From Granulicella sp. L60 (GTDB taxonomy: Bacteria; Acidobacteriota; Terriglobia; Terriglobales; Acidobacteriaceae): a stretch of DNA of 64,000 bases. This document shows, piece after piece, positions 44,665-53,237 of the stretch. The notes beneath the pieces were generated by a model, which saw only the letters and a program-made list of their open reading frames with translations, did no database searches and was not told the DNA's origin. Positions within the stretch are counted from its first letter, which is position 1, and every line of letters starts with the position of its first letter. The stretch covers positions 119,216 to 183,215 of the forward strand of contig NZ_LMUR01000015.1 of assembly GCF_009765825.1 (NCBI RefSeq). The letters are read 5' to 3'. A program made the position numbers and the translations under genes.

Positions 44665-46305
44665 GTGAATCTTTTGAAAAATACGATAGCAGATCCCTCC
44701 GCTTCGTTGCGGGACGACAAAAAGGAGAGCATGCCGGGTGATGCTGGATCGTCCGCGTCGTCTCCGCAGTTCGTGCAGGGGATGGGGTTGTTCTCGGCTA
44801 CGGCGATTGTGATGGGCTCGATGATTGGGTCGGGCATCTTCATCGTGTCGGCCGATATGTCGCGTGGTTTGGGTTCGCCGGCGCTGCTGATTGCGGCCTG
44901 GCTGGTGACTGCGGCGATGACGATGATCGGCGCGCTGAGCTATGGGGAGCTGGCGGCGATGATGCCGAAGGCGGGTGGGCAGTATGTCTATCTGCGTGAG
45001 GCGCTGGGGCCGCTGTGGGGATTTTTGTATGGATGGACTCTGTTTCTGGTGATCCAGACGGGTACGATTGCTGCTGTTGGGGTGGCGTTCGGCAAATTTC
45101 TGGGAGTGTTTTTTCCTGCGGTAAGCGCACAGAACTGGCTTTGGCATATCGGGCATGTTCCGGCGTGGCATGTGGGGCCGATGGTGCTGGGCAACATGGA
45201 TATCGGGTTGAATACGGCGAACCTGGCGGCGATTGTGGTGATTACGCTGCTAACGGCGCTGAATACGCTCGGTGTAAAGATGGGCGCGGCGGTGCAGAAT
45301 GTCTTTACCTCTGCGAAGGTGCTGGCGTTGGCGACGGTAGTACTCGTGGGTGTGCTGGCGAAGAATGCTGATGCGGTTGCGGCGAACTTTGGTGCAGGGT
45401 GGCATAACTTCTGGGCCGGAGCCGGGTGGCACTCCCTGCATGCGGTGCAGGTTGGGATGGGCGGGCCGACGACCTACGTGGGGCTGTTTACCTTGCTGGC
45501 GGTCGCACAGGTCGGGTCGTTGTTCAGCTCGGATGCTTGGAACAATGTGACGTTTACGGCGGGTGAGATCAGAAATCCGAAGCGGAACCTGCCGCTGTCG
45601 TTGGCGATTGGTACGGGTGTTGTGCTGCTGCTATATGTGCTGTGCAATTTTGTTTATCTGAGCGTGCTGCCGATGGCGGGTGATCCGGCGGCGACGACGG
45701 TGGTGGGGCAGGGAATTAAGTTTGCAGCGGAGGACAGGGTTGCGACGGCGGTGATGGAGCAGGCTGGTTCTCACTTTGGACCGGCGGGTGCGGGGTTTGG
45801 GGCGAAGCTGATGGCGGCTGCGATTCTGATCTCGACGTTCGGATGCGTGAACGGGATGTTGCTGGCTGGGGCGCGGGTGTACTACGCGATGAGCCGGGAT
45901 GGGCTGTTCTTCAAGTCGGTGGGGAGGCTGAGCGATCGCTCGGGAGCGCCGGTGAATTCGCTTTGGGTGCAGTGGGCGTGGACGTGTCTGCTGTGCCTGT
46001 CGGGGAGCTACGGACAGCTTCTGGACTATGTGATCTTCGCGGTGCTGGTGTTTTATATTTTGACGATCGCGGGATTGTTCGTGCTGCGAAGGACGCGGCC
46101 TGATGCAGCGCGTCCGTATCGTGCGATCGGGTATCCTGTGCTGCCGGCACTCTATATTGTGTCGGCGTTGTGGATTTGTGCAGTACTATTGCGTTACAAA
46201 CCTCAATATACCTGGCCTGGTTTGATCATCGTTCTGCTGGGCGTGCCGGTGTACTTTGTATGGACGCAGATGCGCCGGACGAGTGCGGTTGGGGAAGCGT
46301 TGTGA
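44665..46305 (+). CDS. APC-family amino acid permease (1)
   Basis: 546 residues, about 12-13 membrane helices. SATAIVMGSMIGSGIFIVSADM in helix 1 is the APC signature with the unwound G-[ST]-G-I-F substrate site; SLFSSDAWNNVTFTAGEIRNPKRNLP is typical of the LAT-like branch. An N-terminal polar tail of about 40 residues precedes helix 1. GTG start 12 bases after thiE. Imports or exchanges amino acids; specificity unknown. Confidence 0.88.
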   Translation: MNLLKNTIADPSASLRDDKKESMPGDAGSSASSPQFVQGMGLFSATAIVMGSMIGSGIFIVSADMSRGLGSPALLIAAWLVTAAMTMIGALSYGELAAMMPKAGGQYVYLREALGPLWGFLYGWTLFLVIQTGTIAAVGVAFGKFLGVFFPAVSAQNWLWHIGHVPAWHVGPMVLGNMDIGLNTANLAAIVVITLLTALNTLGVKMGAAVQNVFTSAKVLALATVVLVGVLAKNADAVAANFGAGWHNFWAGAGWHSLHAVQVGMGGPTTYVGLFTLLAVAQVGSLFSSDAWNNVTFTAGEIRNPKRNLPLSLAIGTGVVLLLYVLCNFVYLSVLPMAGDPAATTVVGQGIKFAAEDRVATAVMEQAGSHFGPAGAGFGAKLMAAAILISTFGCVNGMLLAGARVYYAMSRDGLFFKSVGRLSDRSGAPVNSLWVQWAWTCLLCLSGSYGQLLDYVIFAVLVFYILTIAGLFVLRRTRPDAARPYRAIGYPVLPALYIVSALWICAVLLRYKPQYTWPGLIIVLLGVPVYFVWTQMRRTSAVGEAL

Positions 46306-46336
46306 ACAGTTTAAGGAAAGTGGAGAAAGTCAATTA

Positions 46337-47866
46337 ATGAGTAATCTGCTGGCAGTCAAGCCTCTCTCTCGTCTGTTGAAGGAGGCGGAGAACGAGGGTG
46401 AGAGCGGACTTAAACGTACTCTGGGCCCACTGAATCTGATTACGCTGGGAATTGGGGCCATCATCGGCGCGGGGATCTTCGTGTTGACCGGGCAGGCTGC
46501 CGCGAAGCATGCCGGGCCGGCCGTGATGTTGAGTTTTATTGTTGCGGGTATTACGTGTGCGTTTGCGGGGCTCTGCTATGCGGAGTTTGCTTCGCTGATA
46601 CCGATTGCGGGTTCGGCCTACACGTATGGATATGCCACGCTGGGTGAGTTTGTGGCGTGGATCATCGGCTGGGATCTGGTGCTGGAGTATGCGTTCGGCG
46701 CGGCCACGGTGGCGTCGGGATGGAGTGGATACTTTGTTGGTCTGTTGCAGGACTTCCATATTCATATTCCGCCACAGTTAACAACGACTCCTGGCAATGT
46801 GCTGTATCTGTATCACGATCGGTGGCAGGCGCTGGCGGCTCTGCCTGCGGGCATCAACGCGTCGTCGCTGCCGCATGTGCATGGACTTTTCAACCTGGTT
46901 GCGTTTCTTGCTATCGCGGCGGTGACGACGATTCTTATCATCGGGATCCAGGAGTCGGCGAACCTGAACTCGGCGATCGTGATTGTAAAGCTCGGCGTGG
47001 TCGGAGTTTTTCTGGTGCTTGGGATCGGATACATTCTGCATCATCCGGCGCAGGCACATGCAAACTGGACTCCGTTCATTCCGCCGAGTGAGGGGCCGGG
47101 AAGGTTTGGGATAGGCGGCATTACGGCGGGTGCGGCGTCGATCTTCTTCGCGTATATCGGCTTCGACGCGGTTTCTACGGCGGCGCAGGAGGCGAAGAAT
47201 CCGAAGCGGGATATGCCTATCGGGATTCTTGGATCGCTGGTGATCTGCACGCTGTTGTACATTGTTGTGTCTGGCGTGCTGACCGGGCTGGTGAACTATA
47301 AAGCGCTGAACGTGGGTGACCCGGTGGCCGTGGGGATCGATGTAACGGGCGTTCGCTGGGGCAGCATTCTGGTGAAGATCGGCGCGGTCTTTGGGCTCGC
47401 GACGGTAATGCTGGTAATGTTGCTGGGCCAGTCGCGTGTGTTCTTTTCAATGTCCCGCGATGGGCTGCTGTGGAAGTGGGCGGGCATAATTCATCCGCGG
47501 TTCCGTACACCATGGATCTCGAATATTGTCGTGGGCGCCATCGTCGCATTCATGCCGGCGCTGTTGCCGATCGATAAACTGAGTGAACTGGTGAATATGG
47601 GTACGCTGTTGGCGTTCGCGATTGTGTGCGCCGGAGTGTGGATTCTGAGACGGCGGAACCCTAATCTGCATCGTCCGTTCAAGACTCCGTTTGTGCCGCT
47701 GGTTCCAATCCTTGGAATCATCAGTGCGCTATACCTGGTGTGGACGCTGCCTACGCTGACCAAGGTAGTGGTGCTGGGATGGCTGCTGTTTGGGCTGGTG
47801 ATTTACTTCACCTACAGCGTGAAGCACAGTAAAGTTCAGAAGGCGCTTCGAGATGGAGTGGAGTAG
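46337..47866 (+). CDS. APC-family amino acid permease (2), CAT-like
   Basis: 509 residues, about 12-14 membrane helices. LKRTLGPLNLITLGIGAIIGAGIFVLTG in helix 1 and IFFAYIGFDAVSTAAQEAKNPKRDMPIGI match the YfnA/CAT branch of cationic or general amino acid transporters. 31 bp after the first permease; probably co-transcribed and ended by the terminator at 47889. The frame is open from 46256, but ATG at 46337 is the first methionine of the conserved N-terminus. Confidence 0.9.
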   Translation: MSNLLAVKPLSRLLKEAENEGESGLKRTLGPLNLITLGIGAIIGAGIFVLTGQAAAKHAGPAVMLSFIVAGITCAFAGLCYAEFASLIPIAGSAYTYGYATLGEFVAWIIGWDLVLEYAFGAATVASGWSGYFVGLLQDFHIHIPPQLTTTPGNVLYLYHDRWQALAALPAGINASSLPHVHGLFNLVAFLAIAAVTTILIIGIQESANLNSAIVIVKLGVVGVFLVLGIGYILHHPAQAHANWTPFIPPSEGPGRFGIGGITAGAASIFFAYIGFDAVSTAAQEAKNPKRDMPIGILGSLVICTLLYIVVSGVLTGLVNYKALNVGDPVAVGIDVTGVRWGSILVKIGAVFGLATVMLVMLLGQSRVFFSMSRDGLLWKWAGIIHPRFRTPWISNIVVGAIVAFMPALLPIDKLSELVNMGTLLAFAIVCAGVWILRRRNPNLHRPFKTPFVPLVPILGIISALYLVWTLPTLTKVVVLGWLLFGLVIYFTYSVKHSKVQKALRDGVE

Positions 47867-47888
47867 TTCATCTGGAGAAGCGAAGGAG

Positions 47889-47912
47889 GCCCAGCTTCGG
47901 CTGGGCTTTTTT
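47889..47912 (+). terminator. Rho-independent terminator of the permease genes
   Basis: GCCCAGC-TTCG-GCTGGGC, a 7-bp GC-rich stem with a stable TTCG tetraloop, followed by T6. It lies 23 bp after the permease stop and 32 bp before the convergent kinase gene. Confidence 0.95.
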
Positions 47913-47943
47913 CTGCCTGGGCCATGGCAGAACTTACGTAGAG

Positions 47944-49593
47944 TTAGTGCGCGTGGATTGTTGATCGTTTGGGCAAGCCGATCGACATACTGCCATCAGG
48001 AACTTCCACCCAGATCTCGGTCCCTCGTCCGGGAGTTGAATGAAGCCTGAACTGTCCCCTAACGAGTTTCACTCTTTCATTCATGCTCAGCAGCCCGAGA
48101 CCTTGCGAACTCGCACTACTATCAAAGCCGATCCCCGAATCCTGAATTGTCATATAGATGGTGTTTTGTAGCTTTGTCAGAGTTACTGCTACCTCCAGAG
48201 CATGTGCGTGTTTTAGCGCATTGTTCAAAGACTCCTGAGCTACTCGGTACAGGCACAGTGCAACGTCTTCGGAGACAGGGTCTTCGAATTCGTCGGCGCG
48301 AAGATCGACATGAAAGTTTGGCTGACAGATTTTACGACTCAGATCTTTAAGCGCGGCGTTCAGCCCAAGATGCTGCAGTTTGTAGGAGTGCAAATTGTGT
48401 GACATCTGGTGAACGTCGGAGCACAGTCCGTCAAGTTCATCGCGCAGAACCTCGAGGCGGCTCACCGAGATCGGAGTGGTGTCGGAGTGTTGACTTGCCA
48501 GCAGAGCGACCTCAGATGCGGCTAGCGACAGCCTCTGCCCTATATCATCATGTAACTCACGGGATAGATGTTTTCGCTCATTCTCCTGCGACTGTATGAG
48601 TTGAGAGGCTAGGAGATCTATCTCGACCTGTCTTCGGCGTAGTTCGTCTTCCTTGACGTGGTGCTCAGTGAGATCCTCAATGGTCATGAGGATGCGAGAG
48701 TCCTCAAGGGGATGTTGCTCCATCAGATGAAGTTCGATTCGTGCCGGTATCAAGGACGAGTCTTTACGAATAAGATCTATCTCGCAAAGATGAAATTGCG
48801 CAATCATCTGGCCTGACAGATTTTTCAGAAGAGAAGTCTTATCGCATTGGCTCGCCAGATTGATTACGTCGTCACATCTCATCTGCCGGAGTTGGCACTC
48901 TGAGTATCCGAGCAGGCAGTGAAAGGCCGCATTCGCCAAAACGAATTGTCCCGAATGAGTAAGGGTAGCCATCGGGGTTGTCGACGACAAGAATAGCCGA
49001 CGAAAGCGCTCTGTGGTGGCTTCGGACTCCTCATGAGCAAGCTTTCGTTGATAAGAATTGGAAAGTACATTTTCCAGCAAAGTGTAGTGTTCTACGATGC
49101 CGTCTGACCAATCTATTTCCGTCGATGTGGACAATAGGACCATAAGCGTCTTGCCTAGCAAGAGGGAGTTAGATGGCAGCAGGGCGAGCGAGCGAACTCC
49201 GCACGCTTTGAGAGATTGTTGATCGACTTTTGCGCTTGCAGGCAGATCCCAAAGACTTTCGATGATCACGGCCTTGTCAGCACGTAGTAGGTCCAGACAC
49301 CACGGCAATCCATCCAATCCGCCGCTGAAAGTAGATTGGGCGGAAGGGAACTCGCAGGTCGAACTTAGAACTTCCACCAAGCTTCCTGACTCGCCCAGGG
49401 AAAACCAACCGGTCTGCTCCGCACCTTCGATTTGCATTAGATCAGCGATCGCCCGCTGACTGATCTTGTCAATTTCATTGCTTTCACACTCTGCGAGCTC
49501 GGTTGAGGTGCGCAGGATGACTCTTCTTGTCTCGAAGCTCTGTTGCCGTCTGTTCGTAACCTGTTGCAGGGGCCTGAAATCGGTGCTCAGCAT
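47944..49593 (-). CDS. Sensor histidine kinase (GAF-PAS-HisKA_3)
   Basis: 549 residues without clear membrane helices. Order: a GAF-like region (about 30-190), a PAS domain (about 195-330, RRLFLSSTTPMATLTHSGQFVLAN), a short coiled coil, then the NarX/DegS-type dimerisation/phospho-acceptor ERKHLSRELHDDIGQRLS (His near residue 348) and a HATPase_c domain with ESLNNALKHA, DSGIGFD and GLGLLSMNERV. AAGGGGT precedes the ATG. It is a cytoplasmic sensor; its partner is probably the receiver gene upstream or the NarL-type regulator at 56 kb. Confidence 0.92.
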   Translation of the reverse strand: MLSTDFRPLQQVTNRRQQSFETRRVILRTSTELAECESNEIDKISQRAIADLMQIEGAEQTGWFSLGESGSLVEVLSSTCEFPSAQSTFSGGLDGLPWCLDLLRADKAVIIESLWDLPASAKVDQQSLKACGVRSLALLPSNSLLLGKTLMVLLSTSTEIDWSDGIVEHYTLLENVLSNSYQRKLAHEESEATTERFRRLFLSSTTPMATLTHSGQFVLANAAFHCLLGYSECQLRQMRCDDVINLASQCDKTSLLKNLSGQMIAQFHLCEIDLIRKDSSLIPARIELHLMEQHPLEDSRILMTIEDLTEHHVKEDELRRRQVEIDLLASQLIQSQENERKHLSRELHDDIGQRLSLAASEVALLASQHSDTTPISVSRLEVLRDELDGLCSDVHQMSHNLHSYKLQHLGLNAALKDLSRKICQPNFHVDLRADEFEDPVSEDVALCLYRVAQESLNNALKHAHALEVAVTLTKLQNTIYMTIQDSGIGFDSSASSQGLGLLSMNERVKLVRGQFRLHSTPGRGTEIWVEVPDGSMSIGLPKRSTIHAH

Positions 49594-49892
49594 GAATTAC
49601 CCCTTACTTTTCTGCCGATCATCGGATTGTCCAGCGTCTCTGTGGGCCGTTTACTCGATAAATTGACAATCCTTGTCCGGCGGACGGTACCGAGAGTAGC
49701 GGTACAGGTGGAAGATTGGGAGTAGAAAGATGAGGCCTGACCTGTATTACTCGATCACCGCGAAGCGCGATGCCCAAGTTCAACATCAGCTTCTGTCGTC
49801 TGATGCCAACATAATACACAGTTTTGTCGTAAGGGCATGCAAATTAAGACCTGTCAGAATTAACAGGTCTATCTGAGATTCACACTTGTAGG
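49594..49892. other. Intergenic region, nothing recognised
   Basis: A 299-bp AT-richer gap between the receiver gene and the histidine kinase gene, presumably with the kinase promoter. No gene, clear terminator or repeat is seen. Confidence 0.5.
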
Positions 49893-50291
49893 TTATTCAC
49901 CGAAACTAGTGGAGCAGAAAAATACACCGTCGCGAGCCGACGATAGGGCGGTAAGAAGATCGAACGACATCCGACGCTTTAGTACATAACCGTATCCCAC
50001 CAATCTTGCTTCACGCATGTAATCCTCATCGTCAATTAGAGTTACGAAGACTACACGGGTCGTGCACCCAGCCTCATAAAGCTGCCGCGCCACTGCAATT
50101 CCATTGATTTTTGGCATAGAGATGTCGAGGACCGCGAAGTCAGGCTTGAGCTCTCGAATGCACCGTATCGCTTCTTCGCCGTCCACCGCCACCTTAAGGA
50201 GGTTATAGGCAGAGTCGAGTAAAGTGCAGGCGGTCTGAATCACCTTAGCATTGTCATCGGCGAAGACAACGGTTGGTCGACCGTGGGTCAA
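49893..50291 (-). CDS. Stand-alone response-regulator receiver protein
   Basis: About 132 residues, receiver domain only: FADDN acidic pair, phospho-acceptor Asp in VLDISMP (about residue 54), switch Thr in FVTLIDDED and Lys in YVLKRRMS. The chain ends after the last helix, with no HTH output domain. A TTG start at 50291 is chosen because GGAGGG stands 7 bp upstream. Resembles the receiver half of a NarL protein. It could act as a phosphate sink or as a partner of the neighbouring kinase. Confidence 0.85.
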   Translation of the reverse strand: MTHGRPTVVFADDNAKVIQTACTLLDSAYNLLKVAVDGEEAIRCIRELKPDFAVLDISMPKINGIAVARQLYEAGCTTRVVFVTLIDDEDYMREARLVGYGYVLKRRMSFDLLTALSSARDGVFFCSTSFGE

Positions 50292-50698
50292 GTAAATTCC
50301 CTCCAAACGTAGTTTTCGAATGGTGAAGCAAGTGTCCGATAGGTATAACCCCGCAGCAACTGTCTAGTTGCGCAGCCGACTGCCTACCGTTTCAGCAGGT
50401 TGCGAGGGATTATTCTGCTAAGTGTTCTGAATCGCCGAAATTGTACTTCGGTTCATACCTATCAGATATATGACGTATTACACATCATACTGGATTGGTT
50501 ATCGCATTTTAGATCTGGGGCGTTCCAAGGCAAGAGCCATAGTCTAAGCTAAAACCGTGTGACTACTTGAAAGTCATCCAGATTCTCTTCCTCGATTCCC
50601 GGAAGGGATTTTAAGTTGCGTGTGACAGGGCTAGGCTGTCCCGGTTTCCGTCATGTATTGGTCAACCCGGGTCGATTTGCGCGAGATTATGAAACTCT
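50292..50698. other. Intergenic region, nothing recognised
   Basis: 407 bp, AT-rich in the first half (e.g. 50460-50515). No gene, terminator, repeat or regulatory palindrome could be supported. Confidence 0.5.
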
Positions 50699-51757
50699 CT
50701 ATTTCGGTGGAAAGAAGTTCAAATAGGTGATGCTGATCACGACGACGCTTCCGCTCGTCTTCGTCTCTACTCCGAATTGGGGTTCGTAGCGCGCATCAAA
50801 CGCAAGACGATGCTTTACGTCGGTATATTTCAACTCGGGGCCAGCCCCAAAAGAACGATCGTGCGAACCGCGTGTAAGCGGGCTAACAGCACTTCCGGAG
50901 TCGGGGGAGAGTTTTTGATAGGCGTATCCTACGATTCCGGCATTCATCTGGTACTTGAAAAATCGTCTGCCGAAGCTGTATTCGAAGTTCGCCATAGGGC
51001 CAGGTTTGAGATCCTCACCCGACTTGCTCTGGTTGATCTCCCAGGTCGATAGTAAGGAAGCATTCCAAAGCTTTTTTTTATCGATGTTGTATGTTGCCCC
51101 GGCTTGAATCTGGTGTTCCCAGAAGCCTAACCCAGCATTCGAAGGGCTATTTGGATCGAAACTTCCAGCGGGTATGTAGACGCCGTAATCAAGCAGATAC
51201 TCTGCTTTTGCTTTGGTCCATCCGAGCACGACTGGTGCGAGAAAGAGGTCGGACACTCCGCCATTCTGGACGCTTTTGTCGAATGTGTCAGCCTGGAGAC
51301 GTATATTGACGATCGGTATGATGAAGCTCAAGCCATATGTGGCGCCTAGGATGCGCTTTTTCGTAGTCACCTGATAGACAGCGTTATGCGCCACGACCTT
51401 GAGATCTAAATCGAGGAGGGTGGAACCGTCGCTCTTCTTGAACGAATCAACGAGATTTAAATAGGGTAGATAACTAAGATAAACACCCGGTGGCAGTGTT
51501 GACCCATTTTCGAGGCCAGTAATTCCCTGTAGATAGTGTCCATTTTGCTGCGCGATGAGTTGCTCACTATTGCCGCCGAAAAATAAAAATATAGACAGCA
51601 CACACATCGTGCAAGCTAGCTTCGCCATTCGATCGGAGGCAGTTCGAAGGAAAACCTGAAGCCGAAGTGAACTCTGGAGATCCCAGGCGACTATCTCTTT
51701 CTTGAGCGGATATTCGGGGCGAATTGGATTCAAGCAGGACACTATAAACGAACTCAT
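50699..51757 (-). CDS. Outer-membrane protein, phenol-degradation MetA-like (transporter)
   Basis: About 352 residues ending in a beta-barrel-like Phe/Pro terminus (ITYLNFFPP). The body has alternating beta strands (GATYGLSFIIPIVNIRLQ, LLDYGVYIPAGSFD, HQIQAGATYNI, FEYSFGRRF, RLAFDARYEPQFGVETK), the pattern of the MetA-pathway of phenol degradation family (putative OM channel). A signal-like hydrophobic segment (MAKLACTMCVLSIFLFFGG) begins 43 residues in; the ATG at 51757 has GAGGAG upstream, while an ATG at 51628 would give a shorter, ordinary signal peptide. Substrate unknown. Confidence 0.75.
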   Translation of the reverse strand: MSSFIVSCLNPIRPEYPLKKEIVAWDLQSSLRLQVFLRTASDRMAKLACTMCVLSIFLFFGGNSEQLIAQQNGHYLQGITGLENGSTLPPGVYLSYLPYLNLVDSFKKSDGSTLLDLDLKVVAHNAVYQVTTKKRILGATYGLSFIIPIVNIRLQADTFDKSVQNGGVSDLFLAPVVLGWTKAKAEYLLDYGVYIPAGSFDPNSPSNAGLGFWEHQIQAGATYNIDKKKLWNASLLSTWEINQSKSGEDLKPGPMANFEYSFGRRFFKYQMNAGIVGYAYQKLSPDSGSAVSPLTRGSHDRSFGAGPELKYTDVKHRLAFDARYEPQFGVETKTSGSVVVISITYLNFFPPK

Positions 51758-51916
51758 TGGGACACTCTCCTCGAATCCAAGGACATCCATTCCGTTGAGT
51801 GATATCGCTACGATATTTAGATGAAGCACTTAAGGAGTACTGGTAGATGTGACAGCCATCTGGGACATTCACTAAAGGCTATAAAACCGAACCACGGCGG
51901 ATCTTTTTATAAATTC

Positions 51917-53023
51917 CTAACGGAAAGACCATCCGATGGTAGAAGAGACGCCCAAGTTGTTCGAAGGGGCGCCAACGACAGGACGATTGTCGTAGTTATC
52001 GTAGAAGCTTGCTCGCACATAAAAATCTTTGTAGAACTTGTAATACACGTCCTGATTGAGAGTCATACGAACGCGGCCTGCTGAAGTCAAACTTGGATAC
52101 ACCCAGACTGTTGTGTCGAAGCTCGTAGAGTCGAACCTGAATGTGGAGTACTGAACTGCGGCTGCGGCGTCGAGGCTGCGTGTACTCGCTGTGGATGTGG
52201 CATCGGAAGCGTCTTGTTCTTTGGTATATGCAAGCGCACCAATGATCGAGAGATTTGTCTTATTGGTGTAGATCGGTCGTATCGCAAGTGCTCCACCAAG
52301 CGTTGAGCGCAAACTGATCTGTTGCTCTGAACTGGAAAGAAAGTTTGCGATAGCGCCCCCATACCAGTTCGACCTGCGGAGCTCAATAAAATATTCGCTC
52401 TTTACCGTGGTCTCGCTTGTGTTTTTCGTCTCTTGCTGGCTCGTAAATTGAGAACTGGATGTGAGCGAGAAGAGGTGCGTTGTAGCTTGATAGGTGAGAT
52501 CTCCTTGGAGCGTCAGGTTCTTTTGGGAGTTGGATTGAGCCAGGTCTACTCCGAGGTCGATGTCACCACGCAGACGTCGAACAAATGTCTCCCCTGTCTC
52601 TTGAATGCTGACCACGTCATTATGTGGGATCCCGACCTCATTTCCTGTAACTCGCACGAGATGTTCCGCTGTAGTTTCAGAGAGTATTCCACTCAGTGCC
52701 TTGCCATTGGTATCGATGATCACGAACGGTTGTTTTGTATCAATGTGATCTACCTTCTTCCAGTCGAGCACCACGGTCGAGTTAGCGTAATCCTGCTTTA
52801 TCGTGAGCTGTCCCTGTTCGAGTGAACGTATTTCACAGGTGATGACGTCCCCATTTTTCATATAAACGATGTCGTTGCTCAGGCGGGTGGATGCCCACAG
52901 TAATGGCACATAGGCAAGAAGCATCAACCAGCCAAGATAAATGATACTAAGCCGAACTGGACGGACTGCTCTCCTTTTGCATTGATCGCACGGATGAGGA
53001 ATGATTGACTCGAGGCGTGCCAC
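51917..53023 (-). CDS. DUF481 outer-membrane beta-barrel protein
   Basis: 368 residues. An N-terminal hydrophobic segment (about 25-44) serves as signal; a small beta domain (DIVYMKNGDVITCEIRSLEQGQLTIK) is followed by the DUF481 barrel, rich in alternating strands (DIDLGVDLAQSNSQKNLTLQGDL, YFIELRRSNWYGGA, ALAYTKEQDA) and ending in Trp-Ser-Phe-Arg. GTG start with GGAGGT 5 bp upstream. DUF481 proteins are abundant salt-responsive OM proteins in some bacteria (YdiY). Function unknown here. Confidence 0.85.
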   Translation of the reverse strand: MARLESIIPHPCDQCKRRAVRPVRLSIIYLGWLMLLAYVPLLWASTRLSNDIVYMKNGDVITCEIRSLEQGQLTIKQDYANSTVVLDWKKVDHIDTKQPFVIIDTNGKALSGILSETTAEHLVRVTGNEVGIPHNDVVSIQETGETFVRRLRGDIDLGVDLAQSNSQKNLTLQGDLTYQATTHLFSLTSSSQFTSQQETKNTSETTVKSEYFIELRRSNWYGGAIANFLSSSEQQISLRSTLGGALAIRPIYTNKTNLSIIGALAYTKEQDASDATSTASTRSLDAAAAVQYSTFRFDSTSFDTTVWVYPSLTSAGRVRMTLNQDVYYKFYKDFYVRASFYDNYDNRPVVGAPSNNLGVSSTIGWSFR

Positions 53024-53237
53024 CCATTACCTCCCGTAGAACTGCCCACTAACCAATCACCCCGTGAGCACGAGCAAGACATGGCGGATCATATGTGGCG
53101 CGCCTACTCGATCAAGTTCTATCTCACTCGAAGATCGCGGCGCGCGGTACTGGCACTACTTACAGGTTCTCTATACTGTGGCGAATGCGGTGCCGAGCAA
53201 CCTGTTTCGAATCCCACTTCGACTGCTTCGTAATTCC